Positions 17,106-26,456 are shown, numbered from the stretch's first letter. The stretch: 64,000 bases of DNA from JALOOX01 sp964557955 (GCA_964557955.1 CAZLCS010000022.1:19019-83018); one strand, 5' to 3'. Notes: generated from the letters alone by a model not told the origin. Numbers and translations are program-made.

Positions 17106-17220
17106 GCGCTCCCTCCTCTAATCCAATCACTAGCCAAACCCTCCGACGCAATACACAAAAGTGATCTTTGAAACTCCAAAGATTCGCCAAGAGCCTGACT
17201 TCTCTGTGTTGTTCAAAAAT

Positions 17221-17249
17221 CTTATAATGATGCCCTTGAATTGTTGCAA
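17221..17249 (-). promoter_or_regulatory. Sigma-70-type promoter for the sufC/sufB (smsCB) operon
   Basis: On the minus strand, TTGCAA (17249-17244) is separated by exactly 17 bases from TATAAG (17226-17221). Both hexamers match the consensus at five or more or nearly so, and the leader to the sufC-like ATG would be about 110 bases. The remaining intergenic DNA (17106-17400) shows no gene. Confidence 0.6.
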
Positions 17250-17400
17250 GCAAATTAACCCGAATACAGCATGCCTGAAAGGTCTTCAAAGTGCCGTCAG
17301 GGAATCCGGAAGACCGGAGCTGAGGACGATGATTGGGAACTGCCAGACGTGTAGGGTACAGGAAGGAAAGTTGTGAAATGTTTCCATGTAGTCCTTGAGT

Positions 17401-19029
17401 TCACGGGTCGCGGTATCGGATGAGGTGGGCGGGAGTCCACCATTCACGCGGGTAAGGTCCCATGGGATAAACATTCACATCACGAAACCTGCTGCTCACG
17501 GCTTCCAACTCCTCTCTCGTAAACAGAAAAGTGTAAGGCTGTTCTTCGTGTATGATCTCATGAAATCGATGGTACATACTGCGACGCCTGCCCGGGTCAA
17601 ATTCCTTGCGGGCAGCTTCAATAATTCGATCTGCCTCTTCATTTACAAAGCCGACGTAGTTTGAACCCTTGTCAGCCTGTGATGAATGCCAGAGCTGGAA
17701 AGGATCCGACTCCCACGAAAGACTCCAGCCCAGTATACAGGAGTCGAAATTCCTTTCATCAATTCTTTGAATGAACACGGCCCATTCGAGCTTCCGGATT
17801 TCCATGCGGATTCCGATGCCTTTGAGACTTTCCTGAAGAATAGTGGCCACCTGCTCTCCGAATTTGGAGCCCGAAGAAATGAGGAGCTCAAAACGAAAAG
17901 GCACCCCATCTTTGTCCAGAATGCCATCCCGGTCGTGATCCTCCCACCCTGCAGCTCCCAGCAGCGCGACGGCCATTGGGGGATCGTAGGGATGGGGTTT
18001 GATGGCCTGATTATACTCTGGGCTCTTGACATAAAAATTTCCGGAAACCACCGTTCCCAGGCCGAACAGAATCCTCTTCAGGATCATTTCCCGATCCATC
18101 ATCAGAGTCATGGCCCGGCGGACCCTTCGATCGGAAAACAACGGCTTCCGCTGGTTCCATCCAATGTAGCTGTAACTCGGCGTGTAGTATTTGAGCTTGC
18201 GATAGTTGTCATTGAAGCGTTTGCCCTGGGTCTGCCTCACCCACTGAATGGGGCGCAGGGCCATTTCGTCCAGTCCGCCCTTCTTGAGGACCTGAAAGGC
18301 CGCCGTGGGGTCTGTTATGATCTTGAACACAATGCGGTTGAAATAAGGTCTTTTTCCCCAATAGTCTTCGTTTCGGACCAGCACGATCTCCCGCCCCGTG
18401 TCCCACCGCAGCAGTCGATACGGTCCATTTCCGACGGGACTGCGACCGATGGGGTGATTGTTGAAGTCATCCTCATCGGTGAAGGCGTGAGCGGCAACGA
18501 TGGGAATACCGCCGCAAAACTCCAATGCTCTGAAATAGGGGATCCGGTAAGTGTAACGGATTGTGTAGTCGTCAAGGACTTCAAGCCGCTCGATGTCCTG
18601 GTAGTAGCTGCGCAGGTGAGCGGAATCGACCTTCGGATCTCGGATGCGTTCGAATGAGAAGAGCACATCCCGGGCTGTGAGTGGCCGTCCGTCCTGCCAT
18701 CTTAGGCCTCTTTTCAGATGGAACACATAGGTGAGGTGATCTTCTGAGATTTCCCAGGAGTCGGCCAGGGAAGGCACGAGCTCCAAAGTCTTTTCGTCGC
18801 GCCTGATCAAAGTCTCGTAGAGATAGCCATTAATGAGGGATGCATAGGCATCGGTCGAGGTGATGGGGTTGAGGGTGGCAGGTTCAGCACTCAGATGGCG
18901 GATCAGCCAGTCGCCATCAGTGGGAATGTTTTCATCCCTTTCAGGAGCCGTGAGGGAGGCTCCGATGGCCAAAGCCAGGGGCAGCATCAACACGACTGCG
19001 ATCATCCTGACAATAGAGGCAAGCGCCAC
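17401..19029 (-). CDS. Extracellular solute-binding protein, family 5 (oligopeptide/nickel type), orphan
   Basis: A 542-residue SBP_bac_5 protein. An N-terminal hydrophobic segment (MIAVVLMLPLALAIGASL) is a signal peptide or anchor. Family landmarks are EPATLNPITSTDAYASLINGYLYE, LADSWEISEDHLTYVFHLKRGLRWQDGRPLTARDVLFSFE and a late WSLSWESDPFQLWHSSQ. The family delivers peptides or similar solutes to ABC permeases, but no permease or ATPase gene is adjacent. No lipobox Cys is seen at the usual place. A GTG start at 19029 or the ATG at 19005 are both possible; neither has a strong Shine-Dalgarno site. Confidence 0.85.
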   Translation of the reverse strand: MALASIVRMIAVVLMLPLALAIGASLTAPERDENIPTDGDWLIRHLSAEPATLNPITSTDAYASLINGYLYETLIRRDEKTLELVPSLADSWEISEDHLTYVFHLKRGLRWQDGRPLTARDVLFSFERIRDPKVDSAHLRSYYQDIERLEVLDDYTIRYTYRIPYFRALEFCGGIPIVAAHAFTDEDDFNNHPIGRSPVGNGPYRLLRWDTGREIVLVRNEDYWGKRPYFNRIVFKIITDPTAAFQVLKKGGLDEMALRPIQWVRQTQGKRFNDNYRKLKYYTPSYSYIGWNQRKPLFSDRRVRRAMTLMMDREMILKRILFGLGTVVSGNFYVKSPEYNQAIKPHPYDPPMAVALLGAAGWEDHDRDGILDKDGVPFRFELLISSGSKFGEQVATILQESLKGIGIRMEIRKLEWAVFIQRIDERNFDSCILGWSLSWESDPFQLWHSSQADKGSNYVGFVNEEADRIIEAARKEFDPGRRRSMYHRFHEIIHEEQPYTFLFTREELEAVSSRFRDVNVYPMGPYPREWWTPAHLIRYRDP

Positions 19030-19198
19030 GACTTTACCCGGTCTGGAAGAATTCAGAAGTCCAAAACAGTGACAGGCAGGGCCGACGCGAAGCCAGCCAT
19101 CCCTGCTTCTGATGGTTCATTCTGTTCCTGTCTACCACATCGACCTGAAAAATACATTGGCTTCCTGCGGAGCCTCGATTCACAAGCCTTCCGAGACA

Positions 19199-19247
19199 CA
19201 AAAAAACCCCTCTCGCCCAAAGGAATACCGAAAGGGGTCTTTCCGAC
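19199..19247 (-). terminator. Rho-independent terminator downstream of the 19292-19528 gene
   Basis: Read on the minus strand, GACCCCTTTCGG pairs with CGAGAGGGGT and is followed by a run of seven T residues. It ends transcription of the small minus-strand gene just upstream. The other strand lacks a comparable T run beyond three. Confidence 0.7.
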
Positions 19248-19291
19248 GCATCAATGCGTATGGCTGTCCTGCGATTCTGCAGGAGGGTTCT

Positions 19292-19528
19292 CTAAAGTCG
19301 GTCTATATCAATGTTCCGGATGAACAGCTTGACCTGATCCATCCAGAGTTCCAACTGCTTTTCCCGCTCACCGTTGTTCTCGGCGTCCCCCGAAGATGTC
19401 TCGACTTTGCCGCCGGCTCGGGAAACGAAAGATGTGTCGGAATGACCCGAACTGCCCATGCCGCCACTGGATGGCAACTCCTCTGCATATCGATCTGTCT
19501 TTTCTATGATGAAATCCATCGTATTCAT
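19292..19528 (-). CDS. Small hypothetical protein
   Basis: 78 residues from the ATG at 19528, which has a textbook AGGAGGA upstream. The N-terminus is MNTMDFIIEKTDRYAE; the middle is Ser/Gly-rich (SSGGMGSSGHSD), and the end is amphipathic (REKQLELWMDQVKLFIRNIDID). A strong terminator follows 45 bases after the stop, so this is a self-contained minus-strand unit. I do not recognise a family. The strong ribosome-binding site and terminator are the main grounds for calling it a gene. Confidence 0.6.
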   Translation of the reverse strand: MNTMDFIIEKTDRYAEELPSSGGMGSSGHSDTSFVSRAGGKVETSSGDAENNGEREKQLELWMDQVKLFIRNIDIDRL

Positions 19529-19561
19529 TCCTGTTCCTCCTCTTCCCTTGAGCTCAACCAT

Positions 19562-20405
19562 TGGATTTGATGTTAATCACACTCCAATGCAAAGTAAAGC
19601 AGTTGAATTCCTGCTCTTTTCCAATCAAACTCAGCTTCGCCGGCATTCAGGCCGGCTCGCGACTTCCCGGGACCAATATCCCCGAATCCTCGCCCTGCTA
19701 TCAGCTGTCACCGCATTGACCCCGGCCTGCGATTGACTTACATAATTTGTCACAGGGCTCAGCGCCCGGTGGCTGACTCAGGGTCTAGGGACTGTATCGT
19801 CTGTCAACGCAGCAGCGTTGAGTAATTTCTGGGTGGTAGAGAAGGAAGGGCGCCTGGTGCTGAGCACGACGAAGATCCATGGTATCAATCGTGAGCAGCG
19901 TTTGACCTACCAGGGTGTTCCATTGACGCCCGTGCCGTAATTTGGCCGTAGAGCGGCATGGATGCCCGAAAAGAAAGGGCTGGGGGGGAGCATTGGACAA
20001 GGTCATCACAACCGGGAATGAGTCCGTGGTGAGTTTTGAGGATTCCAGGTTTGAAAGCTGGGCCGATTATCGGGGAGACTGTTGAGCGGGCTTTCTCGAT
20101 GCCGGGTTGCGTCTCAGGTTTCTGCGATCAGGAGAGTCTTTCGGAATCATCTGCACCAAGGATCAGGTGAGCAAGATGGAGCGCGTGATCCGGCACAACG
20201 ACGGAAAGGCTGAAGTGGTGAGCGAGAGGGAAGATGCCGTGTACCTTGCTGTCATAAAAACATAATATTTGCAACTAGTTAGCCTTGTCTGGCTTCGCAT
20301 GTGAAAAGGGTTGCCAATTCGTGGCTCCTGGAATAAAAAAGAGACCTTCCTTTTTGAACGGTTGGATCTTTTCAAACAGCAAACGGCAGTCAAGGAACTG
20401 GATGT
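19562..20405. other. Gene-poor stretch with probable gene remnants
   Basis: No intact gene is seen in 840 bases. Two plus-strand fragments look coding-derived. One is about 19818-19941 (reading NFWVVEKEGRLVLSTTKIHG, then a stop). The other is about 20101-20265, ending EREDAVYLAVIKT before a stop, which resembles the C-terminus of a TusA/SirA-like protein; this is weak. Neither has a start codon with a ribosome-binding site, and stops interrupt both upstream. The last 100 bases before prs are AT-rich and probably hold its promoter. Confidence 0.4.
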
Positions 20406-21359
20406 ATGTCAACCCACGGTCTAAAGATCTTCTCCGGCAACAGCAACCCGGAATTGGCACAGCAGATTTGTGATTTGTTGGAAGTCCCTCTTGGGCGTGC
20501 ACTGGTCAGCAAATTCAGTGATGGGGAGATTCGAGTCGAAATCGGGGAGAATGTCCGGGGGGTTGACGTTTTCATCGTCCAGTCGGGTGCCCATCCGGTG
20601 AACGATCACCTGATGGAGCTGCTGCTGATGATCGATGCCTGCAAGAGAGCGTCGGCCCGCCGCATCACCGCAGTCATTCCTTATTACAGTTATGCACGTC
20701 AGGACCGGAAGAATAAGCCGCGTGTTCCCATCACGGCAAGGCTGGTTGCAGACATGATCACTCGTGTGGGAGCGGACCGAATTCTCACAATGGACCTGCA
20801 CGCCGGGCAGATCCAGGGATTTTTCGATATACCGGTGGACAATCTGTACGGATCCCCCATTCTGCTCCCCTACATCCGGGAGAACCTGAATCACGGATTG
20901 GTCATCGTTTCCCCGGATGCCGGTGGTGTGCCCAGGGCCAGGGCATATGCGCGCAGGCTTGGAGCGGGTCTCGCGCTCATTGACAAACGGCGTTCGGACG
21001 CCAATGAGGCTCAGGCGCTTCACATCATTGGCGAGGTGGCGGGGAAGACGGCTGTGGTCCTGGATGACATGGTGGACACAGCGGGCACGCTCGTGGAAGC
21101 CACCAAATCGCTGCTTGAAAAGGGTGCCCACGAGGTGCATGCGTGTGTGACGCACCCCGTCCTCTCTGGGCCGGCCGTGGAGCGTATCGAAAACAGCGCC
21201 CTCGAAAGCCTCGTTGTTACCGATACCCTGCCGCTGAGACCCCAGGCGGCCCATTGCCGGAAGATCCGGATTCTGCCGTCCAGCAGGCTCTTCGCCGCAT
21301 CCATCCGCAATATCCACAACGAGGATTCCATCAGCTCGCTTTTCGAAATCCAGCACTAG
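20406..21359 (+). CDS. prs: Ribose-phosphate pyrophosphokinase
   Basis: A 317-residue PRPP synthetase, making phosphoribosyl pyrophosphate from ribose 5-phosphate and ATP for purine, pyrimidine, His and Trp synthesis. The N-terminus MSTHGLKIFSGNSNPELAQ is typical. The ATP-binding loop region PYYSYARQDRK is present, as are the metal-binding TMDLHAGQIQGFFDIPVDNL and the PRPP-binding VVLDDMVDTAGTL. Length is standard. AAGGAA lies 4-9 bases before the ATG. It is followed 61 bases later by an NCS2 permease on the same strand, consistent with nucleobase metabolism. Confidence 0.96.
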   Translation: MSTHGLKIFSGNSNPELAQQICDLLEVPLGRALVSKFSDGEIRVEIGENVRGVDVFIVQSGAHPVNDHLMELLLMIDACKRASARRITAVIPYYSYARQDRKNKPRVPITARLVADMITRVGADRILTMDLHAGQIQGFFDIPVDNLYGSPILLPYIRENLNHGLVIVSPDAGGVPRARAYARRLGAGLALIDKRRSDANEAQALHIIGEVAGKTAVVLDDMVDTAGTLVEATKSLLEKGAHEVHACVTHPVLSGPAVERIENSALESLVVTDTLPLRPQAAHCRKIRILPSSRLFAASIRNIHNEDSISSLFEIQH

Positions 21360-21420
21360 GGTAGGGAAGGCTGCCGGGGAAAACTCCTGGAGTTTGCCTT
21401 GACGGAGCCCGGGCTTAAAA

Positions 21421-22716
21421 ATGGCGACGCCTCAATACATCTATGGCATTGATGACCGCCCACCGCTGAGGCATGTTCTTCTCTATGGCCTTCAATGGGC
21501 CATCATCATATTTCCCGCCCTCATCGTGGTGACCCACCTGAGTGGCAGCGCTCTCCAGCTTGGGGATGCCGAAGGGATCCGCTATTTCCAGCTTGTGATC
21601 CTGATCTCCGGGCTCATGACGGTGGCTCAGTGCCTGGTGGGCCATCGTTACCCCCTGCTGGACGGGCCTTCAACGGCATTGCTCCTCACATTCATCACTC
21701 TGGCTCCACAGGGAATCCAAACCATTCAGGGGGGTACGATCGCGGGGGGGCTGCTCCTCGTCTGCCTTGTGCTATGGGGTAAGCTTGACAAGGTGATTGA
21801 GGTCGCCACGCCCAACGTGGTTGGAGTGATCCTCATGCTCATTGCCTTCACCCTCCTGCCGCACCTGATCCATTCCATGACGGGGGCAAGCGCTGAGCGG
21901 CCTGAAGGCGAAGGGGTGATTCTCCTCATCAGCCTGCTTCTGGTTGTCCTGGCTGCAGCACTCTCTCACTGGCTTTCAGGCTTCCTTCGGACGATTTCCC
22001 TGCTTTTGGGGATTGTTCTCGGGACAGTGCTTTTTGGGGTGATGGGTCGCATCGACTTGACGAAGCTTGAGGTGGCCGGGTATTTCTCGCTCCCCAACGT
22101 GTGGGTGCCGGTGCATCCGCGTCTGGACTGGGCAGCCGTGGCGGCATTCGCCGTCTCCTATCTGGCGGTCATCGTGAACAGCCTGGGAAGCCTTCACGGA
22201 GTAGCCAAGATCACTGAAACCAGGCGGCTGGCGGAATCCACGTCGAGGGGTGTCCTTCTCAACGGGGTGGGAGGTATCGTTTGTGGACTGCTCGGGCTGG
22301 TTGGACTCGTGAGCTACAGCATGAGCCCGGGGGTGATCCTGGCCAATCGGGTCGCCAGCCGATTTGCCGTTGCGTGGTGCGGCGTCATACTGGTCGTTGC
22401 TGCTTTCGTTCCCAAACTGGCTGCAGCATTGGCGATCGTTCCCTCGCCCGTTGTCGGTTCGGCGCTGTGTTCCGCAATGGGCGCGCAGGTGGGTGCAGGT
22501 CTTGCCGTCGTATCCAGTGGAACCCCTTCCATCCGCGACTATTTCGTGGTGGGGCTCCCTCTGCTCGTTGGGACCCTGGTCAGCTTTTTGCCCGAGGCCT
22601 TCATGGCTTCGGTAACGCCCTCTTTGAGGGTCTTTTTGGGAAACGGTCTTATTGTGGGGATCTTTCTGGTTCTCCTCCTTGAACATGTGGTCATGAGGAA
22701 GCGGGAAGAGCGCTGA
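21421..22716 (+). CDS. NCS2 family xanthine/uracil permease
   Basis: A 431-residue polytopic membrane protein with about a dozen hydrophobic helices. NCS2 features are the start YGIDDRPPLRHVLLYGLQW, LDGPSTALLLTF, an early QCLVGHRYPL and the later SGTPSIRDYFVVGLPLLVG. The family imports xanthine, uracil or uric acid with protons or sodium; the actual substrate cannot be read from the sequence. Placement behind prs suggests a nucleobase. The Shine-Dalgarno site is weak. Confidence 0.88.
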   Translation: MATPQYIYGIDDRPPLRHVLLYGLQWAIIIFPALIVVTHLSGSALQLGDAEGIRYFQLVILISGLMTVAQCLVGHRYPLLDGPSTALLLTFITLAPQGIQTIQGGTIAGGLLLVCLVLWGKLDKVIEVATPNVVGVILMLIAFTLLPHLIHSMTGASAERPEGEGVILLISLLLVVLAAALSHWLSGFLRTISLLLGIVLGTVLFGVMGRIDLTKLEVAGYFSLPNVWVPVHPRLDWAAVAAFAVSYLAVIVNSLGSLHGVAKITETRRLAESTSRGVLLNGVGGIVCGLLGLVGLVSYSMSPGVILANRVASRFAVAWCGVILVVAAFVPKLAAALAIVPSPVVGSALCSAMGAQVGAGLAVVSSGTPSIRDYFVVGLPLLVGTLVSFLPEAFMASVTPSLRVFLGNGLIVGIFLVLLLEHVVMRKREER

Positions 22717-22821
22717 AGCCTGCGGATCGAATGGCCGGGGAGGTTCGTTCGGAGCCTCTTGCTGGGAGCGGGCCCGCGCCGACGGCAGGAGCAAGCGGCA
22801 AATCGAAAGTCGGGGTGATTG

Positions 22822-23259
22822 ATGCAAGAGATCCGTTGCCCTCAGTGTGGGGCGGCTGTAGCCGTGGTAAGAAACCCGTTCCTGACGGTGGATCTCATCA
22901 TCGAGATCCCCGGAAAAGGGGTTGTGCTCATTGAACGATTGAACCCGCCTCATGGATGGGCGCTTCCCGGTGGCTTCGTGGACTACGGAGAGAGTCTGGA
23001 GGACGCTGCGCGCCGGGAGGCCAGGGAAGAGACGGGACTGGAGCTGGAGCGTCTCCGCCAGTTCAGGGCATATTCGGACCCGGCCAGAGATCCGCGGCAC
23101 CATACGGCTACAGTTGTTTTTACGGCCTTGGGTGTGGGATTGCCGAAGGCGGCGGATGACGCCAAGAACCTGAACATCTTCCCAGTGGACGGGTTGCCGG
23201 AGTCTCTTGCCTTCGACCACGAAATTATCTTGAAGGATTACCTGAGATCTCGCCCATAG
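22822..23259 (+). CDS. Nudix hydrolase with N-terminal Cys pair
   Basis: 145 residues. The Nudix box runs GGFVDYGESLEDAARREARE and on to EETGLELE (about residues 49-74). A CPQCG motif at residues 6-10 provides half a zinc ribbon, as in NADH pyrophosphatase-like and ADP-ribose pyrophosphatase-like members. The ATG at 22822 is preferred over the adjoining TTG. It probably hydrolyses a nucleoside diphosphate derivative (family knowledge); the substrate is undetermined. It is 105 bases from the permease and may share its transcript. Confidence 0.88.
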   Translation: MQEIRCPQCGAAVAVVRNPFLTVDLIIEIPGKGVVLIERLNPPHGWALPGGFVDYGESLEDAARREAREETGLELERLRQFRAYSDPARDPRHHTATVVFTALGVGLPKAADDAKNLNIFPVDGLPESLAFDHEIILKDYLRSRP

Positions 23260-23637
23260 CCTTCTCTCTTCCGGTTAGGCGGACCAGCCCGTGATTGTGC
23301 CTCCGCAAGGCACCTGTTGACCATAACGTCCTCCGTCATGAATGGAATCAGCACGATGACGGGCGGCTGCGAAACGCAGATGAAACAACGAATCCTTTTG
23401 GACAGTCGCAGCTCCCGTTCGGGCACCGACCGGGGCGGCACGAGGATCGCTTTCGATATGGATGCTGTCATCGGGAGGCAAAGTGTCTTATCTTCAGGCT
23501 GAAGACCTGGTGAAGTCGGGGTCTGGATAATCATTGGGGCTGGGGAGGTTCTCCCTGAGGGTACAGAGGAGACTTGAACAAACTCTGGAGGTGAGGTTTC
23601 GCTTCGCTCAAGCACACGGTGATTTCAAGTGATTTCA
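23260..23637. other. Non-coding stretch before fdhD
   Basis: About 380 bases with no supportable gene. Short open frames on both strands lack ribosome-binding sites and recognisable products. A direct duplication GTGATTTCA occurs just before the fdhD start. I looked for a molybdenum-cofactor riboswitch and saw no convincing match. Confidence 0.4.
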
Positions 23638-24531
23638 ATGGAAGGAACCTTGAACAAAGAACTTGAGACAAACGAGTCCGGTGAGGGAGTCGCTTCCATC
23701 ACAACCTGGGTTTATGATCGCAACGGCCTGGTGGCCGGAAGACCCCAATGGGTGATCGAAGAGAAGCCTGTGACGCTGACGATCAACGGCCGAGAGCTCT
23801 TGACCCTCCTGTGTGCCGGCCACCATCTGGAGGAGCTCGCGGCAGGCTTTTGTTATGCGGAAGGTTTCCTGAGGAATCGAGACGACTTGGCTGGAATCGA
23901 GGTGGACGCCGTTGGGGGAGCGATTCGTGTCAAAACGCTCAACGAGGGCTCTGTCGCCGACCGACTCTGGGAGAAGAGGACGGTTACTTCGGGGTGCGGA
24001 AAGGGCTCGATTTTCTATTACTCCCTGGATGCCATCCTGAGCAGACCGGTGGTGAGCCGGATCAGACTGACCCCGGAGCAAATACTCGCCCGTGTGGAAG
24101 ACCTGCATCGCCAGAGTGACACGTATCGGCGAACCCACGGGGTACACAATACGGCCCTCGCCGAACCCGACAGAATCCTCCTGTTTCGCAGCGATATTGG
24201 ACGGCATAACGCCGTGGACATGATCGTCGGCCACGGGTTTCTCCGGGGCGTTTCCTTCGACGACAAACTCCTTCTCACTACCGGTCGCTTGACCTCCGAG
24301 ATCCTCATCAAGTGCGCCAAAGTCGGTATTCCAGTCCTGGTAAGCCGCAACACCGCGACGACTCTGGCCATCGAACTTGCCAAATCTTTGAACATAACCT
24401 TGATAGGATATGTGAGGGGGGGTAAATTTACTGTTTACAGTGGTAAGGAACGCCTCATCGATTCGGCGGAATCCACGGAAATATCCGGCCGACACAATGG
24501 CCTTTCGATCTCATCAGCGCCTCTGGATTGA
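23638..24531 (+). CDS. fdhD: Formate dehydrogenase accessory sulfurtransferase FdhD
   Basis: 297 residues from the ATG at 23638; an in-frame GTG at 23629 is an alternative. FdhD passes sulfur from a cysteine desulfurase to the molybdenum or tungsten cofactor of formate dehydrogenase. Family landmarks are ERPVTLTINGRE-type text, LAAGFCYAEGFL, TSGCGKGSIF, HGVHNTALAEPDRILLFRSDIGRHNAVDMIVG and LTTGRLTSEILIKCAKVGIPVLVSR. The active loop has one Cys (SGCGKG, about residue 120) where Escherichia coli has a Cys pair. The next gene overlaps or abuts the stop and encodes a desulfurase-like enzyme, a sensible sulfur donor. No formate dehydrogenase gene is in the window. Confidence 0.92.
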   Translation: MEGTLNKELETNESGEGVASITTWVYDRNGLVAGRPQWVIEEKPVTLTINGRELLTLLCAGHHLEELAAGFCYAEGFLRNRDDLAGIEVDAVGGAIRVKTLNEGSVADRLWEKRTVTSGCGKGSIFYYSLDAILSRPVVSRIRLTPEQILARVEDLHRQSDTYRRTHGVHNTALAEPDRILLFRSDIGRHNAVDMIVGHGFLRGVSFDDKLLLTTGRLTSEILIKCAKVGIPVLVSRNTATTLAIELAKSLNITLIGYVRGGKFTVYSGKERLIDSAESTEISGRHNGLSISSAPLD

Positions 24532-24536
24532 GCCCG

Positions 24537-25679
24537 ATGACCCTCTATCTCGACAACGCCGCCACGAGCTGGCCCAAGCCCTTGGCCGTTCATGAGGCAG
24601 TGAGACATGCCCTGGAGGATATTGGGGCTTCACCCGGCAGGGCAGCACACAGAATGGCGCGTGAAGCGTCGCGCCTGGTGGATGGTGCTCGCCGGATGGT
24701 GGCCGATCTCTTTCACATCCGGGATTCTCAGCGGGTGGTTTTCACCAAGAACGCCACGGAGAGCATCAACGTGGTTCTCAAGGGTTGGCTCCGGCCGGGG
24801 GACCGTGTCCTGATCTCGTCTTTGGAGCACAATTCGGTGGCTCGTCCGGTGCATACATTGGCTGGTGCAGGGGTACGTGTCGAGAGAATCCCGAGGGGGC
24901 GTGAAGGTGTGCTGGATACCCAGTGGATGAAGGAGCACATGGCCCCAGCGCCGCGCCTGGTGGTGCTGCTCCATGCATCCAACGTGAACGGCGAGCTTCT
25001 GCCCATCCACGAAGCGTCAAGGATTTGCGCTGAGCATGGGGTACCCTTGCTGCTCGATGCCGCTCAAACCGCCGGCCTTCTCCCCCTCGACGTCGAAGCG
25101 CTCAACCTGGGCATGCTGGCGTGCTCGGGCCACAAAGCGCTTCTGGGGCCGGCGGGGGTGGGAATCCTTTATGTCCGGCCCGACCTTGAGGTGCTTCCGC
25201 TCATGGAGGGGGGAACCGGGAGTCGTTCCGAGGACCTCAGCCATCCTGACGCCTGTCCGGATCGGTTCGAAAGCGGAACGGGCAACCTGCCGGGCATTGC
25301 CGGTCTGGCAGCGGGCATTGAGTTCATTCGCGAAAAGGGGCAGAATAACATTTTGGCCCACGAACTGCATCTTGCCGCCGTCCTGGAGACGGCCCTTGCG
25401 GAATTGCCGGGCGTGGATGTCTTGAAGCCGCATGATCGGGGTACAGGGGTCGTATCCTTCAGGATACGCCATATGAATCCTTCAGATATCGGTTTCATCC
25501 TCGATGAAGGATACGATATCGCCGTTCGCACCGGTCTGCACTGTGCGCCCCTTGCCCACCAGTTGCTGGGAACTTTTCCCGAGGGAACCGTGAGGGTTTC
25601 ACCGGGTTTCGCCACAACAGAGGATGACATCCATCGCTTCCTGCAAGCCTTGTCCTCCATCGTTTCGCGGCGGGTCTAG
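24537..25679 (+). CDS. Class V aminotransferase, cysteine desulfurase family
   Basis: 380 residues from the ATG at 24537, giving the typical start MTLYLDNAATSWPKP; a TTG at 24528 overlapping fdhD is possible. The PLP lysine is in SGHKALLGPAGVG (about residue 200), and the candidate persulfide Cys is in RTGLHCAPLAH near residue 340. The order LDNAATS, NATESINVVLKG, SSLEHNSVARP, LDAAQTAG matches the cysteine desulfurase/selenocysteine lyase clade. Its position directly after fdhD suggests it supplies sulfur to FdhD (inference). It could instead serve the selenium or Fe-S pathway. Confidence 0.88.
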   Translation: MTLYLDNAATSWPKPLAVHEAVRHALEDIGASPGRAAHRMAREASRLVDGARRMVADLFHIRDSQRVVFTKNATESINVVLKGWLRPGDRVLISSLEHNSVARPVHTLAGAGVRVERIPRGREGVLDTQWMKEHMAPAPRLVVLLHASNVNGELLPIHEASRICAEHGVPLLLDAAQTAGLLPLDVEALNLGMLACSGHKALLGPAGVGILYVRPDLEVLPLMEGGTGSRSEDLSHPDACPDRFESGTGNLPGIAGLAAGIEFIREKGQNNILAHELHLAAVLETALAELPGVDVLKPHDRGTGVVSFRIRHMNPSDIGFILDEGYDIAVRTGLHCAPLAHQLLGTFPEGTVRVSPGFATTEDDIHRFLQALSSIVSRRV

Positions 25680-25846
25680 AGGGTTTGTAGCGGTATGGTA
25701 CAGGTTGGTCCGGGGCACCTGCTCTGAGAAGTTTCGAGTTGCGGGTTTTGAGTTTCTGGTTGAATACCAGGCCCTGTGGGGCTTTTCCTCGTTCAGGGTG
25801 GCCCGAAGGGTCATGAGGGACTGCTTTGGAGAGTTTCGAGGGAATC

Positions 25847-26392
25847 ATGAAATCCTCAAAGGGTTATGAAATAGGAAAGGCCAGAATCGCTGATGTTGCC
25901 ATCATCCAGAAGCTCCTGGCGGGATTCGCTCAGAAAGGCAAGCTTCTGGCCCGTTCCTTGAGCGAGCTTTACACGAATCTCCGGGATATGTGCGTGGCTC
26001 GTGACGAGTCCACAGGACAGGTCATGGGGTGCTGCAGCCTGCACATCATGTGGGAGGATCTGGCTGAGATCCGCTCCCTGGCGGTGGCCGACGAGTATCA
26101 GGGAAGAGGTATCGGCCGGAGCCTGGTTCAGGCCTGTATCGATGAGGCACGGGATCTGGGGATCAAACGCCTTTTCACCCTGACTTACGAGACCGGATTT
26201 TTTGAACGGATGGGCTTTCGAGTTGCGGACAAGAACATATTTCCTCAGAAGATCTGGGCTGACTGCCTCCATTGCCCGAAATTTCCGGAATGCGACGAGG
26301 TGGCCCTTGTCATGGATTTGACTCCTGCCGGATCAGCCGGGAATGCCCCATCTGCAGCAGGGGAAACCGTTGGGGCGGTGAAATCTTTCTAG
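25847..26392 (+). CDS. GNAT acetyltransferase, short N-acetylglutamate synthase type
   Basis: 181 residues from the ATG at 25847. A GNAT fold is shown by IRSLAVADEYQGRGIGRSLVQACIDEA (acetyl-CoA loop QGRGIG) and LTYETGFFERMGFRV. The end carries CLHCPKFPECDEVALVMDL, the Cys-rich tail I associate with short stand-alone N-acetylglutamate synthases, the first enzyme of arginine synthesis. argJ lies two genes downstream with secA between them, which supports an arginine role. The amino-acid kinase domain of classical ArgA is absent, as expected for this form. Confidence 0.82.
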   Translation: MKSSKGYEIGKARIADVAIIQKLLAGFAQKGKLLARSLSELYTNLRDMCVARDESTGQVMGCCSLHIMWEDLAEIRSLAVADEYQGRGIGRSLVQACIDEARDLGIKRLFTLTYETGFFERMGFRVADKNIFPQKIWADCLHCPKFPECDEVALVMDLTPAGSAGNAPSAAGETVGAVKSF

Positions 26393-26456
26393 GATATTCC
26401 GGGTGCAGGTACTCCCGGTTTCTGAACTGCATAAGTGAAAGGAAGACGACTCGGAT

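Noticed and set aside
23238..23615. 125-residue minus-strand open frame between the Nudix gene and fdhD
   Set aside because: It has no ribosome-binding site or family resemblance, and it overlaps the end of the Nudix gene.
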